DNA of 6,261 bases. It comes from an uncultured Leptolyngbya sp. GTDB lineage: Bacteria > Cyanobacteriota > Cyanobacteriia > Phormidesmidales > Phormidesmidaceae. The stretch is from the NCBI GenBank assembly GCA_937899365.1, contig CALBPH010000812.1, positions 1-6,261 of the forward strand, given 5' to 3'. Under the pieces are notes generated by a model that saw nothing but the letters and a program-made list of their open reading frames with translations, ran no database searches and was not told where the DNA came from. How positions within the stretch are numbered: position 1 is the first letter of the stretch; each line of letters opens with the position of its first letter. Positions 1-6,065 of the stretch are shown here, piece by piece. The position numbers were made by a program, and so were the translations under genes.

Positions 1-872
1 GGTAGCGCAGGTACAAACTCCACCGCATTCTTCTGAAGCAGCGCCAGGGGCAGGGTGATCACAACTTGCTGTGCGGTGTAGGTTTTGTCACTTTCCGTTT
101 GAATCTCTATCCCCGATGACCCCCAGTGAATGGCCGCAACAGGGGTGTTGTACCGAATATTAAGTCCGGCGGCAAATTGTTCAAATAAATGAGAGTAGCC
201 TTCTTTTAGCCGAAAATAGCTGTCGCCATCGCCGGCATAGGACAACTCTGCTAACCCATATATTCCTAGCTGGTCGAGATTTGCAGCATAGCTACCGCTA
301 AAAAAATGATCGACGATGCGACGAACATCCGTTGACAGCTCGACCTGGTGAAGCGAGAGAAACTCAGCCAGACTAACGTCAGGTTTGCCCGCATCGATCC
401 ATTGAGCGATCACGACGTCAATGGATGAACCATCCGTCAGGACGTCCATACCAGGAATTGTTGACCAACGTCTGAACGGGAGCAGCGTTTGGTTAACGTA
501 CATAAACTGGTGCCGATCCTGCTCAAAGGCAGACAGTGTCCCTAGCCGGTAGCGACGCACCCAGTCCCAGGTGACAATGTTTTCCCCGTGGAGGTATTCT
601 GCCCCGCGTTCAATAGGGTGGGGGGCAAAATCGTAGGTTGTGTGAACCCTGCCGCCGATGCGATCGCGAGCCTCAAGCAGCAGCACAGAGCGGTTAGCCT
701 CCTGCAATGTCCGGCCCGCGGCTAACCCAGCCGCCCCAGCACCGATCACAATTGTGTCGTAGTGGGTTTGGTCTGACAAGTCAGTTGTAGTGACGGGGTG
801 ACGTTTCCTGCCTAGACAAGGAATCGCAGCTGCAAGCAAGGACATCACAAAGCGTCGAGAAATGGTTCCCAT
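1..872 (-). CDS. Flavin-dependent amine oxidase (monoamine oxidase family), N-terminal part, cut by window edge
   Basis: Family role: FAD-dependent oxidation of an amine to an aldehyde/imine with release of ammonia and H2O2; the substrate cannot be read from this part. I translated 290 codons from the ATG at 872 down to base 3; the gene runs off the left edge. Seen: a leader with a twin-arginine-like SRRFVM (residues 5-10) and a hydrophobic stretch (11-20), suggesting Tat export; the FAD Rossmann motif GxGxxG (GAGAAG, 44-49); the second FAD signature LLEARDRIGGR (65-75); the GAEYLHG motif (90-96) typical of amine oxidases; and VVITLPLALL near the cut end, matching the conserved VITLPLGVL element. 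An in-frame TGA at 887-885 leaves ATG 872 as the first start; only a weak Shine-Dalgarno (GAGTAGG) precedes it. The gene is divergent from the TetR gene at 1060 and preceded by operator-like repeats. The family is secure, the substrate unknown. Confidence 0.93.
   Translation of the reverse strand, partial: MGTISRRFVMSLLAAAIPCLGRKRHPVTTTDLSDQTHYDTIVIGAGAAGLAAGRTLQEANRSVLLLEARDRIGGRVHTTYDFAPHPIERGAEYLHGENIVTWDWVRRYRLGTLSAFEQDRHQFMYVNQTLLPFRRWSTIPGMDVLTDGSSIDVVIAQWIDAGKPDVSLAEFLSLHQVELSTDVRRIVDHFFSGSYAANLDQLGIYGLAELSYAGDGDSYFRLKEGYSHLFEQFAAGLNIRYNTPVAAIHWGSSGIEIQTESDKTYTAQQVVITLPLALLQKNAVEFVPAL
660..667. repeat. HIP1 octamer GCGATCGC
   Basis: Exact HIP1 palindrome, over-represented in most cyanobacterial genomes. 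Here it lies inside the amine oxidase codons for ARDRI. It is useful mainly as a taxonomic marker. Confidence 0.9.
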
Positions 873-899
873 GGAAATGCCTACTCAACAAAGAGGTAG

Positions 900-921
900 A
901 ATACGAACGATGTTCATGTTT
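900..921. promoter_or_regulatory. TetR-type operator, copy 1 (promoter-distal)
   Basis: First of two identical 22-bp units. Each has the inverted repeat GAAC-GAT-GTTC (905-915) at its core, with partly symmetrical flanks (AA...TT), the usual form of a TetR dimer site. This copy lies just downstream of the candidate -10 and over the probable transcription start of the amine oxidase gene, so binding would block initiation or clearance. Confidence 0.7.
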
Positions 922-923
922 AT

Positions 924-953
924 AAAATACGAACGATGTTCATGTTTTGTCAA
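924..953 (-). promoter_or_regulatory. Candidate sigma-70 promoter of the amine oxidase gene
   Basis: Read on the minus strand, a perfect -35 TTGACA (953-948) is followed after 18 bp by TATTTT (929-924, 4 of 6 to TATAAT). Transcription would start near 917, giving a leader of about 45 nt before the ATG at 872. An alternative -10, TATAAA, lies 22 bp from the -35, which is too far. The operator-like repeat at 926-947 fills the spacer. Confidence 0.6.
926..947. promoter_or_regulatory. TetR-type operator, copy 2 (in promoter spacer)
   Basis: Exact second copy of the 22-bp unit at 900-921, offset by 26 bp, with its GAAC-GAT-GTTC core at 931-941. It sits almost exactly between the -35 (953-948) and -10 (929-924) hexamers read on the minus strand, a position where a bound repressor excludes RNA polymerase. 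The 26-bp offset is about 2.5 helical turns, so two dimers would bind on opposite faces. Confidence 0.7.
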
Positions 954-1059
954 CCCATCACGGCTGACCCGGTATGATTTCACCTTGACCAGGCAGGTAT
1001 AGTAATCGACGGATGTCATAGTCCCGGATCGGTTTGTCAATCAGCGGCAGCAACCATCA

Positions 1060-1707
1060 ATGTCCCCATCAGATTCTTCTAGTCCATCAAAGCTCAATAA
1101 GATGCGGCGACAGCCTAAGCAGGCCCGCAGTCAGGAGCGGGTCAAACAAATTTTGGATGCTGCCGAGCAGCTATTTCTAGAAGTGGGGTATGAATCTACA
1201 ACGACCCGTAGAATCGCAGCTCGGGCCACCGTATCGGTCGGGTCGCTTTACCAATTTTTCCCTGACAAGGAAGCGATTCTTAAGGCCCTGGCCATTCGCT
1301 ATATGGAGACCCAGTATCAGCAATTTCTCGACCTGCACACGCCGGAAGCCGTAACCCTGCCCTTACACAGCTATGTTGATCGAATGATTGACGTGTTTGA
1401 CCAGTTTTATACCGACTATCCAGGGTCACGCGCTATTTTTGAACAGCTTTTAGACACCATCACATGGTCTGCCATTGAAAAAATCGATGACTTTGAATAT
1501 CAGGTGATTGATGAACTGGCTCAATTCTTTCATTCGCGTCAGTCAAGTTTGGCGCTTACAAAGTGTGAGCGTATCGCAATGGTGGTTACTAAAACAATTA
1601 CTGAGCTTTTATGGCTTTCCCTCAGCGGAGAGCCAGAATTTCGTCAAGAACTGGTGGCAGAAACTAAGCTGCTCACCCTTAGTTATTTGCAACAATACTT
1701 AAATTAG
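1060..1707 (+). CDS. TetR/AcrR-family transcriptional repressor
   Basis: DNA-binding one-component regulator of 215 aa, a normal length for TetR proteins. The N-terminal HTH domain covers about residues 22-70: helix 1 QERVKQILDAAEQLFLEVGY, then TTTRRIAARA (47-56) and the recognition helix region SVGSLYQFFPDKEAIL (59-74), a textbook TetR_N pattern. The mostly helical remainder (about 80-215) is the ligand-binding and dimer part; its inducer cannot be predicted. ATG 1060 is the annotated start; ATG 1102 (residue 15) would also keep the whole HTH, and neither has a clear Shine-Dalgarno. A possible -10 (TATAGT, 998-1003) lies upstream without a convincing -35. The gene is divergent from the amine oxidase, with tandem operator-like repeats between them, so it is probably the oxidase's local repressor. 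Whether it also represses itself is unclear, since the repeats lie more than 100 bp upstream of its start. Confidence 0.93.
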   Translation: MSPSDSSSPSKLNKMRRQPKQARSQERVKQILDAAEQLFLEVGYESTTTRRIAARATVSVGSLYQFFPDKEAILKALAIRYMETQYQQFLDLHTPEAVTLPLHSYVDRMIDVFDQFYTDYPGSRAIFEQLLDTITWSAIEKIDDFEYQVIDELAQFFHSRQSSLALTKCERIAMVVTKTITELLWLSLSGEPEFRQELVAETKLLTLSYLQQYLN

Positions 1708-1720
1708 AAAAATTCTGTTT

Positions 1721-1750
1721 AAGAGAAAGTTAGACAGATCTCTTTTTATT
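1721..1750 (+). terminator. Weak candidate terminator after the TetR gene
   Basis: A 6-bp stem AAGAGA/TCTCTT (1721-1726 with 1739-1744) with a 12-nt loop is followed by TTTATT. It lies 13 bp after the TetR stop codon, in the 116-bp gap between convergent genes. The stem is short and AT-rich, so the call is weak. Confidence 0.3.
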
Positions 1751-1823
1751 CACTGACGTTTACCGCTGCCGATTTAGAGAATAACCAAATTGATTAATGC
1801 TGGGAATGAGCAACATCCAAGCT

Positions 1824-2381
1824 TTAATCAGAAAGCATTGTTCGCCACATTTGCATCAGCACAGCCGTCTGTTCAGGCTTCTCCGCCTCTGGGTTAATGT
1901 AGTTCAACATTGTTTCAGCATTAGAAACCATCGGGATTGTTTCAACCCCATCTTGTTCAACAAACATTTTTTCAATCACCCCGTCTCTCACCAGCATAGA
2001 ATAGCGCCAAGAACGATAGCCCATTCCTTTGCTAGACAGGTTTACCATCATCTTCATCTCGCGGGTAAAGTCACCGTTTACATCGGGGATAAAGCTCACC
2101 TGGTCGGCGCCTTCTGTTTCAGCCCAAGTTGCTAGCACAAACGAATCATTGACCGAAATGCAAAGGATCTCATCCACACCGTTGGTTCGAAATGCCTTGG
2201 CATATTCATTGTAGCCCAATAGCTGAATAGACGAATGGGGATAGATAAACGCGCCGGGCACCGCAAATACTACCACGGTTTTATGGTTAAAGAGATCCGC
2301 CGTCGAAAGCTCATACCATTCTCCCTCCGCAAACATCCAGAAGGTTACTTGGGGAACACGCTGGCCTTTATGATTGAACAC
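1824..2381 (-). CDS. Prx5-type peroxiredoxin homologue lacking the peroxidatic cysteine
   Basis: 185 aa, thioredoxin-fold redoxin of the Prx5 (type II, AhpE-unlike) group. Family traits seen: RVPQVTF near the N-terminus (8-14), KTVVVFAVPGAF (34-45), SVNDSFVLATWAE (76-88), and RYSMLVRDGVIEKMFVE (126-142) with the conserved Arg. The normal active site PGAFTPTCSS reads PGAFIYPHSS here: residue 49 is His (codon CAT) instead of the peroxidatic Cys, and the conserved Thr is Ile46. The only cysteine is C74 in ILCISVND. Ordinary thiol peroxidase activity is therefore not expected. The frame is intact and the rest well conserved, so it may be a diverged binding, sensing or structural protein rather than a decaying gene. 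The start is GTG 2381, with AAGGAG 11 nt upstream and an in-frame stop just beyond. It lies downstream of katG on the same strand with a 386-bp gap, so it is probably transcribed separately. Confidence 0.88.
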   Translation of the reverse strand: MFNHKGQRVPQVTFWMFAEGEWYELSTADLFNHKTVVVFAVPGAFIYPHSSIQLLGYNEYAKAFRTNGVDEILCISVNDSFVLATWAETEGADQVSFIPDVNGDFTREMKMMVNLSSKGMGYRSWRYSMLVRDGVIEKMFVEQDGVETIPMVSNAETMLNYINPEAEKPEQTAVLMQMWRTMLSD

Positions 2382-2392
2382 TTTTTTATTAA

Positions 2393-2398
2393 CTCCTT
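2393..2398 (-). promoter_or_regulatory. Shine-Dalgarno AAGGAG setting the GTG start of the Prx homologue
   Basis: On the minus strand AAGGAG ends 11 nt before GTG 2381. No ATG occurs between the in-frame TAA (2399-2397) and that GTG, so the non-ATG start is well supported, although the spacing is a little long. Confidence 0.6.
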
Positions 2399-2543
2399 AT
2401 GCGTATTCAACCGTGGCGTCAGTCGCCCCCTGCCGAACTACGAGATTGATGTGTGTGTACAGGACAACAGCTACCTGTCCTCTAGCGAAAAACATCAATA
2501 CTCATCTAAAAGACAGCCAGCCAATACAGCCATAGACAGGTGG

Positions 2544-2574
2544 CTGCTAGCCAGAACAACTCGTCGGCTAGCAG
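2544..2574. repeat. Inverted repeat / hairpin in the katG-Prx spacer
   Basis: Perfect 9-bp arms CTGCTAGCC and GGCTAGCAG with a 13-nt loop. Neither strand has a T-run after it, so it is not a standard intrinsic terminator. The left arm overlaps another imperfect inverted repeat (2468-2479 with 2535-2546), so two alternative foldings are possible in a transcript. Confidence 0.45.
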
Positions 2575-2701
2575 TTCACATACATCTAAAATAAAGAGAA
2601 CTCCACGGAATAGTTGACAGGTTGATTCATTCATCATGACCTTCGCGCCCATATTGCTTTGAAATCAGTAGATCAGTGCAATTTTTATCTGCCTTTATCT
2701 G

Positions 2702-2734
2702 CGTAGCCCCTCTCGATCATCGAGAGGGGCTACG
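2702..2734 (-). terminator. 33-bp perfect palindrome downstream of katG, probable transcript end
   Basis: Sixteen-bp arms (2702-2717 and 2719-2734) are perfectly complementary around one central base, with the core CCCCTCTCGAT/ATCGAGAGGGG. The palindrome begins 33 bp after the katG stop, where a terminator or 3'-end stabilising hairpin is expected. No T-tract follows on the minus strand (GCAGATAAAGG), so it may be a factor-dependent or mRNA-protecting element, or a member of a dispersed cyanobacterial palindrome family. Confidence 0.5.
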
Positions 2735-2767
2735 GTCGGCCCTCCTTTGAAGGCCCGTTTGTTGAGG

Positions 2768-5002
2768 CTAACGGAGGTCAAAGCGATCGAGGGTCATCAC
2801 TTTATCCCAGGCTGCGACAAAGTCTTGCACAAATTTTTGCTGTGAGTCCTTACATCCATAGACTTCAGCAATCGCCCGCAGCTGAGAGTTTGAACCAAAG
2901 ATAAGGTCGATACGGGTACCGGTCCATTTTAGGTCACCTGTTTTGCGATCGCATCCTTCAAACACATCTTCAGCGTCAGAAGTCGCCTTCCAAGTAGTGT
3001 CAAGATCAAGCAGATTCACAAAGAAATCATTGGTCAATGTCCCCGGTCGGTTAGTAAATACACCATGCTGGGTCTGGCCAACGTTTGCATTTAATACGCG
3101 CATACCCCCGATCAGAACCGTCATCTCAGGCGCACTCAGCGTTAGTAGCTGGGCACGGTCCATCAACAACTTCTCAGTCGGTATGGTGTATTTACCTTTG
3201 AGGTAGTTGCGGAACCCGTCCGCAATCGGCTCGAGCACAGCAAATGAGTCCACATCGGTTTGCGCCTGGGACGCATCGGTACGTCCGGGCTTAAAGGGAA
3301 CGTTAACATCGTACCAACCCGCATTCTTCGCCGCTTGCTCCACAGCCGCACAGCCACCTAGAACAATCACATCAGCTAGCGAAACTCTCTTTCCGCCAGT
3401 CTGAGAGGCGTTAAAGGTACTTTGGATTGCTTCCAAAGTCTGTAGCACAGTGGCCAATTGGCCCGGCTGGTTCACATCCCAATCCTTCTGCGGTGCGAGA
3501 CGAATACGGGCTCCGTTCGCCCCACCGCGCATATCCGACCCACGGAAGGTGGAGGCCGACGCCCAGGCCGTTGAAATCAACTGGGAGATCGATAGACTTG
3601 AGGCAAGAATCTGGGCCTTAAGCGTCGCAATATCCTGCTCATCAATCAGGTCATGGGTAACAACAGGAAGCGGATCTTGCCAGATCAGCTCCTCTGATGG
3701 CACCTCAGGGCCAAGGTAACGCACGCGGGGCCCCATATCACGGTGTGTCAGCTTAAACCACGCTCGGGCAAACGTATCAGCAAGCTGGTCTGGGTGCTCA
3801 AGAAAACGGCGCGAAATTGGTCCATAGATGGGGTCCATTCGCATGGCCATATCCGCCGTAGTCATAATGGGAGCATGGCGTCTTGATGGATCGTGAGCAT
3901 CGGGCACCGCATCGGCAGCAGCGCCGCCCTTGGGCACCCACTGGTGCGCACCTGCCGGACTTTTAGTTAGCTCCCATTCATAGCCAAACAGGTTTTCAAA
4001 ATAGTTGTTATCCCATTTCACTGGGTTGTTGGTCCATGCGCCTTCGATGCCGCTAGTGATGGCATGAACGCCTATGCCACTGCCAAAGCTGTTCTTCCAA
4101 CCCAGCCCCTGCTCTACAATGCCAGCCCCCTCGGGTTCAGGCCCCACCAAGGCCGCATCGCCAGCACCGTGACATTTACCAAAGGTGTGTCCACCGGCTA
4201 CCAGGGCGACAGTCTCCTCGTCATTCATCGCCATTCGTCCAAAGGTTTCGCGAATGTCTCGGCCTGAGGCGACTGGGTCAGGTCGGCCATTGGGACCCTC
4301 TGGATTGACATAGATTAGACCCATTTGAACCGCACCCAGCGGATCTTCCAGCTCGCGATCGCCACTGTAGCGCTTGTCACCCAGCCATTCAGCCTCAGCC
4401 CCCCAATAAATATCTTCTTCGGGCTCCCAAACATCTTCACGCCCACCGGCAAACCCAAACGTTTTAAATCCCATAGACTCTAGGGCGCAGTTGCCAGCCA
4501 GGATCATTAGGTCGGCCCAGGAGATTTTTTGTCCATATTTCTGTTTGATAGGCCAAAGCAACCGACGAGCCTTGTCAAGATTGCCATTGTCGGGCCAGCT
4601 GTTAAGCGGTGCAAAGCGCTGGGTTCCCGTAGCCGCGCCGCCTCGTCCATCGCCAATGCGATAGGTACCAGCACTGTGCCAAGCCATGCGTATAAACAGA
4701 GGACCATAGTGACCATAATCGGCCGGCCACCAATCCTGAGACGTTGTCATCAGGTCAAAAATATCTCGTTTCACAGCATCTAAATCGAGACTCTTAAATG
4801 CCTCTGCATAATTAAATACCTCACCCATCGGGTTCGATTTAGAAGAATGTTGGTGGAGGACCTTTAGATTTAACTGATTTGGCCACCAATCTTTGTTAGA
4901 CGTTCCAGTTCCAGCCGTAAACTTACGGGTTGCGCCCGTAAATGGACATCCCCCCTGACTGCTCATGGATTGGCCGCTCATGGTACTGCTTAAGTCGGTC
5001 AT
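2768..5002 (-). CDS. katG: Catalase-peroxidase KatG
   Basis: Bifunctional haem b enzyme that dismutates H2O2 and oxidises organic donors with peroxide; cytoplasmic in the family. The 744 aa fit the usual 720-750, with both the active N-terminal and haem-less C-terminal peroxidase-like domains. In this numbering, seen residues are the distal triad Arg105, Trp108 and His109 (IRMAWHSAGTYR), Tyr231 (GLIYVNPEGPNG) and Met257 (GRMAMND), which form the Trp-Tyr-Met adduct needed for catalase activity, proximal His272 (GGHTFGK), Trp323, Asp384 and Arg421 (THRDMGP). All are intact, so both activities are expected. ATG 5002 is chosen because AGAGGAG precedes it by a short spacer and MTDLSSTMSG then leads into the typical CPFTG segment. 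The frame stays open for 37 more codons to ATG 5113, but that extension has no Shine-Dalgarno and is not family-like. The gene is followed by a palindrome and preceded by very AT-rich DNA. The call is secure. Confidence 0.98.
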   Translation of the reverse strand: MTDLSSTMSGQSMSSQGGCPFTGATRKFTAGTGTSNKDWWPNQLNLKVLHQHSSKSNPMGEVFNYAEAFKSLDLDAVKRDIFDLMTTSQDWWPADYGHYGPLFIRMAWHSAGTYRIGDGRGGAATGTQRFAPLNSWPDNGNLDKARRLLWPIKQKYGQKISWADLMILAGNCALESMGFKTFGFAGGREDVWEPEEDIYWGAEAEWLGDKRYSGDRELEDPLGAVQMGLIYVNPEGPNGRPDPVASGRDIRETFGRMAMNDEETVALVAGGHTFGKCHGAGDAALVGPEPEGAGIVEQGLGWKNSFGSGIGVHAITSGIEGAWTNNPVKWDNNYFENLFGYEWELTKSPAGAHQWVPKGGAAADAVPDAHDPSRRHAPIMTTADMAMRMDPIYGPISRRFLEHPDQLADTFARAWFKLTHRDMGPRVRYLGPEVPSEELIWQDPLPVVTHDLIDEQDIATLKAQILASSLSISQLISTAWASASTFRGSDMRGGANGARIRLAPQKDWDVNQPGQLATVLQTLEAIQSTFNASQTGGKRVSLADVIVLGGCAAVEQAAKNAGWYDVNVPFKPGRTDASQAQTDVDSFAVLEPIADGFRNYLKGKYTIPTEKLLMDRAQLLTLSAPEMTVLIGGMRVLNANVGQTQHGVFTNRPGTLTNDFFVNLLDLDTTWKATSDAEDVFEGCDRKTGDLKWTGTRIDLIFGSNSQLRAIAEVYGCKDSQQKFVQDFVAAWDKVMTLDRFDLR
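2945..2952. repeat. HIP1 octamer GCGATCGC
   Basis: Exact HIP1 site in the 3' part of katG; it supports a cyanobacterial origin and suggests that katG is at home in this genome. Confidence 0.9.
4355..4362. repeat. HIP1 octamer GCGATCGC
   Basis: Second exact HIP1 site in katG, in the N-terminal domain coding part. Confidence 0.9.
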
Positions 5003-5007
5003 GGTGT

Positions 5008-5014
5008 CTCCTCT
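5008..5014 (-). promoter_or_regulatory. Shine-Dalgarno AGAGGAG fixing the katG start
   Basis: Read on the minus strand, AGAGGAG is followed by ACACC and then ATG 5002. It is the strongest ribosome-binding site in the window and argues against the upstream in-frame ATGs at 5113 and 5101, which have only AT-rich sequence before them. Confidence 0.75.
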
Positions 5015-5116
5015 AACGTGTGTAATAGAAACTTCTTTTGGTCGCGTCAATGTACCCCAATAGACACGAAGAAAACGGATCAAATTGTTTTTCGCTGACA
5101 TGATTAACAACATGAT

Positions 5117-5131
5117 TTAAATTAATAATAA
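5117..5131. promoter_or_regulatory. Possible PerR/Fur-type box upstream of katG
   Basis: The 15-mer TTAAATTAATAATAA matches 11 of 14 defined positions of the Bacillus PerR consensus TTATAATNATTATAA. The position, about 115 bp upstream of the katG start, is plausible because katG genes are often PerR- or Fur-controlled. In DNA this AT-rich a match of this quality can easily arise by chance, so the call is weak. Confidence 0.2.
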
Positions 5132-5174
5132 TCCCTATTTATGAAAAATAACCGACTAATAAAAACTTTACTTT

Positions 5175-5192
5175 TATAGGATTTTTCCTATA
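5175..5192. promoter_or_regulatory. Inverted repeat in the katG upstream region
   Basis: TATAGGA and TCCTATA are perfect 7-bp arms around TTTT. The repeat lies about 175 bp upstream of the katG ATG. It could be a regulator site or a small hairpin; no family assignment is possible. Confidence 0.3.
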
Positions 5193-5573
5193 TTTTAAAA
5201 ATCACTATTTTATAAATAATTTCCTATTAAAAAGATAGAAAATAATCTTTTAAATTATTTAAATTCGCTTTTAACGCCTCTATATAAATAATTGCATAAA
5301 GCCTTTAATCAGGATTATCCAGCCTCTATCTTCCCGTATGTGAGAGAGACATGCCCCCATTAACAATGGTTTCTGAAAACAGGTATTTATACATCTATAT
5401 AGCTTTTTATTTATGCCGTGCTTCTATAAAAAGGTGCCTCTTAAAACCTTCTCATACAGTGTTTATAATCAACGCACATAAACCCATAGGCTTAAAATCG
5501 CTACCACTGAAATCGTATGATTTAGAAATAGACTCAATTTCAGATAAGACTCTAATAATTAACTGAAATACAG

Positions 5574-5870
5574 TTAGTCAGTTTGGCGGGGATAGATTTG
5601 AAATTTAACAACCCATCCTACCCGATCAAACAGCTGAATCAATTTATCCACCGTAAATCGAGTAAAGTGGCCATTGAATAGATGCGATACCTCAGGTTGC
5701 TGAATAGCCAGCAATGTTGCGAGTTCTCTTTGCTTCAGCCTCTTCCTGATTAGAATCTCACGCAGTCTGTGCCCCAGCTCCACACGAAGATCTAAGTCAA
5801 ATTTATGATTTTCTTCTCGCGCCAAGCTAGGCGTATCTTCTGGAATAGAACCATCAGTCTTATCTTGCAT
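5574..5870 (-). CDS. XRE/HTH_37-type DNA-binding protein, HigA-like antitoxin family, without visible toxin
   Basis: A small (98 aa) Cro/CI-type helix-turn-helix protein. The domain covers about residues 30-92: ELGHRLREILIRKRLKQREL (first helices), ATLLAIQQPEVSHLFNG (51-67; turn and recognition helix), then FTVDKLIQLFDRVGWVVKFQIYP, the C-terminal pattern of the HTH_37/COG5606 group. These proteins usually are antitoxins or autoregulators encoded just after a HigB/RelE-like toxin. No toxin frame is seen in the 390 bp upstream (5871-6261), so this may be a solitary regulator or a relic. ATG 5870 is chosen: AAGAGA precedes it and the residues fit the family. The frame is open further, to ATG 5912 (112 aa) and TTG 5966 (130 aa), but those have no ribosome site and the added residues look non-native. 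An AGAAT-A-ATTCT palindrome upstream is a candidate operator. Confidence 0.82.
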   Translation of the reverse strand: MQDKTDGSIPEDTPSLAREENHKFDLDLRVELGHRLREILIRKRLKQRELATLLAIQQPEVSHLFNGHFTRFTVDKLIQLFDRVGWVVKFQIYPRQTD

Positions 5871-5977
5871 TATGATCTCTTGCCTAGTGCTTAAACAACC
5901 TGATGTGTGCATCGGTCTGCCATACAGCGACTGATACTGAACCGAGATGATCGTGATATTTATCAAGCTCAGTCCTA

Positions 5978-6003
5978 TTTAAGAATAATTCTAATTTAAG
6001 AAT
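5978..6003. promoter_or_regulatory. Direct repeats and small palindrome upstream of the XRE gene
   Basis: TTTAAGAAT occurs twice at a 17-bp offset (5978-5986 and 5995-6003), and between them AGAATAATTCT (5982-5992) is a perfect palindrome around one base. On the minus strand TAGAAT (5993-5988) is a 5-of-6 match to a -10 box, with no good -35. This arrangement would suit autoregulation by the XRE protein, about 110 bp upstream of its start. Confidence 0.35.
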
Positions 6004-6065
6004 GAATCAATAGGCACATTTGCTCATTCGTTTCTATGGGGCAACTTGAGATCGCCAAAATGTAG

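Larger units (their letters stand above)
2382..2767. other. Structured spacer between katG and the Prx homologue
   Basis: No convincing gene is present. The stretch holds several inverted repeats: AGGACA/TGTCCT (2461-2466 with 2476-2481), a 12-bp pair with one mismatch (2468-2479 with 2535-2546), a 9-bp pair CTGCTAGCC/GGCTAGCAG (2544-2552 with 2566-2574), and the 33-bp palindrome at 2702-2734. A short tandem TTTATCTGC (2684-2692 and 2694-2702) abuts the palindrome. The promoter of the Prx homologue must lie here unless it is read through from katG; I see no good -35/-10 pair. Confidence 0.5.
5114..5573. other. AT-rich intergenic region upstream of katG
   Basis: This 460-bp gap separates the katG leader from the stop of the XRE gene. 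Bases 5114-5280 are about 18% GC by hand count, against about half in the genes. The katG promoter should be here, but the composition makes many weak -10 matches and I cannot choose one. It contains the inverted repeat TATAGGA-TTTT-TCCTATA (5175-5192), a PerR-box-like stretch (5117-5131) and a small CCATT-AAC-AATGG repeat (from about 5356). An open frame of 71 codons (5351-5566, plus strand) resembles no family I know and has AT-driven codon use; I do not call it a gene. Confidence 0.55.

Noticed and set aside
813..833. Possible lipoprotein signal in the amine oxidase leader (AAAIPC)
   Set aside because: The residue before Cys is Pro, which does not fit a lipobox; the twin-arginine reading is better.
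1797..2135. 112-codon plus-strand open frame inside the Prx homologue
   Set aside because: His/Phe/Leu-rich antisense shadow of a conserved gene.
2235..2594. 119-codon plus-strand open frame overlapping the Prx homologue's start and the spacer
   Set aside because: It overlaps the well-supported minus-strand gene, resembles no family, and its 3' part runs through the inverted repeats.
2943..4783. Several 60-90-codon open frames within katG, both strands
   Set aside because: All are alternative-frame shadows of an intact katG.
5351..5566. 71-codon plus-strand open frame in the AT-rich gap
   Set aside because: A GAGAGA lies near its ATG, but the composition follows the AT bias, there is no recognisable domain, and it ends just before the XRE stop. 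It is kept only as a remark in the intergenic entry.
5871..5966. Longer XRE protein starting at TTG 5966 or ATG 5912
   Set aside because: There is no Shine-Dalgarno and the added N-terminus does not look like the family; ATG 5870 fits better.
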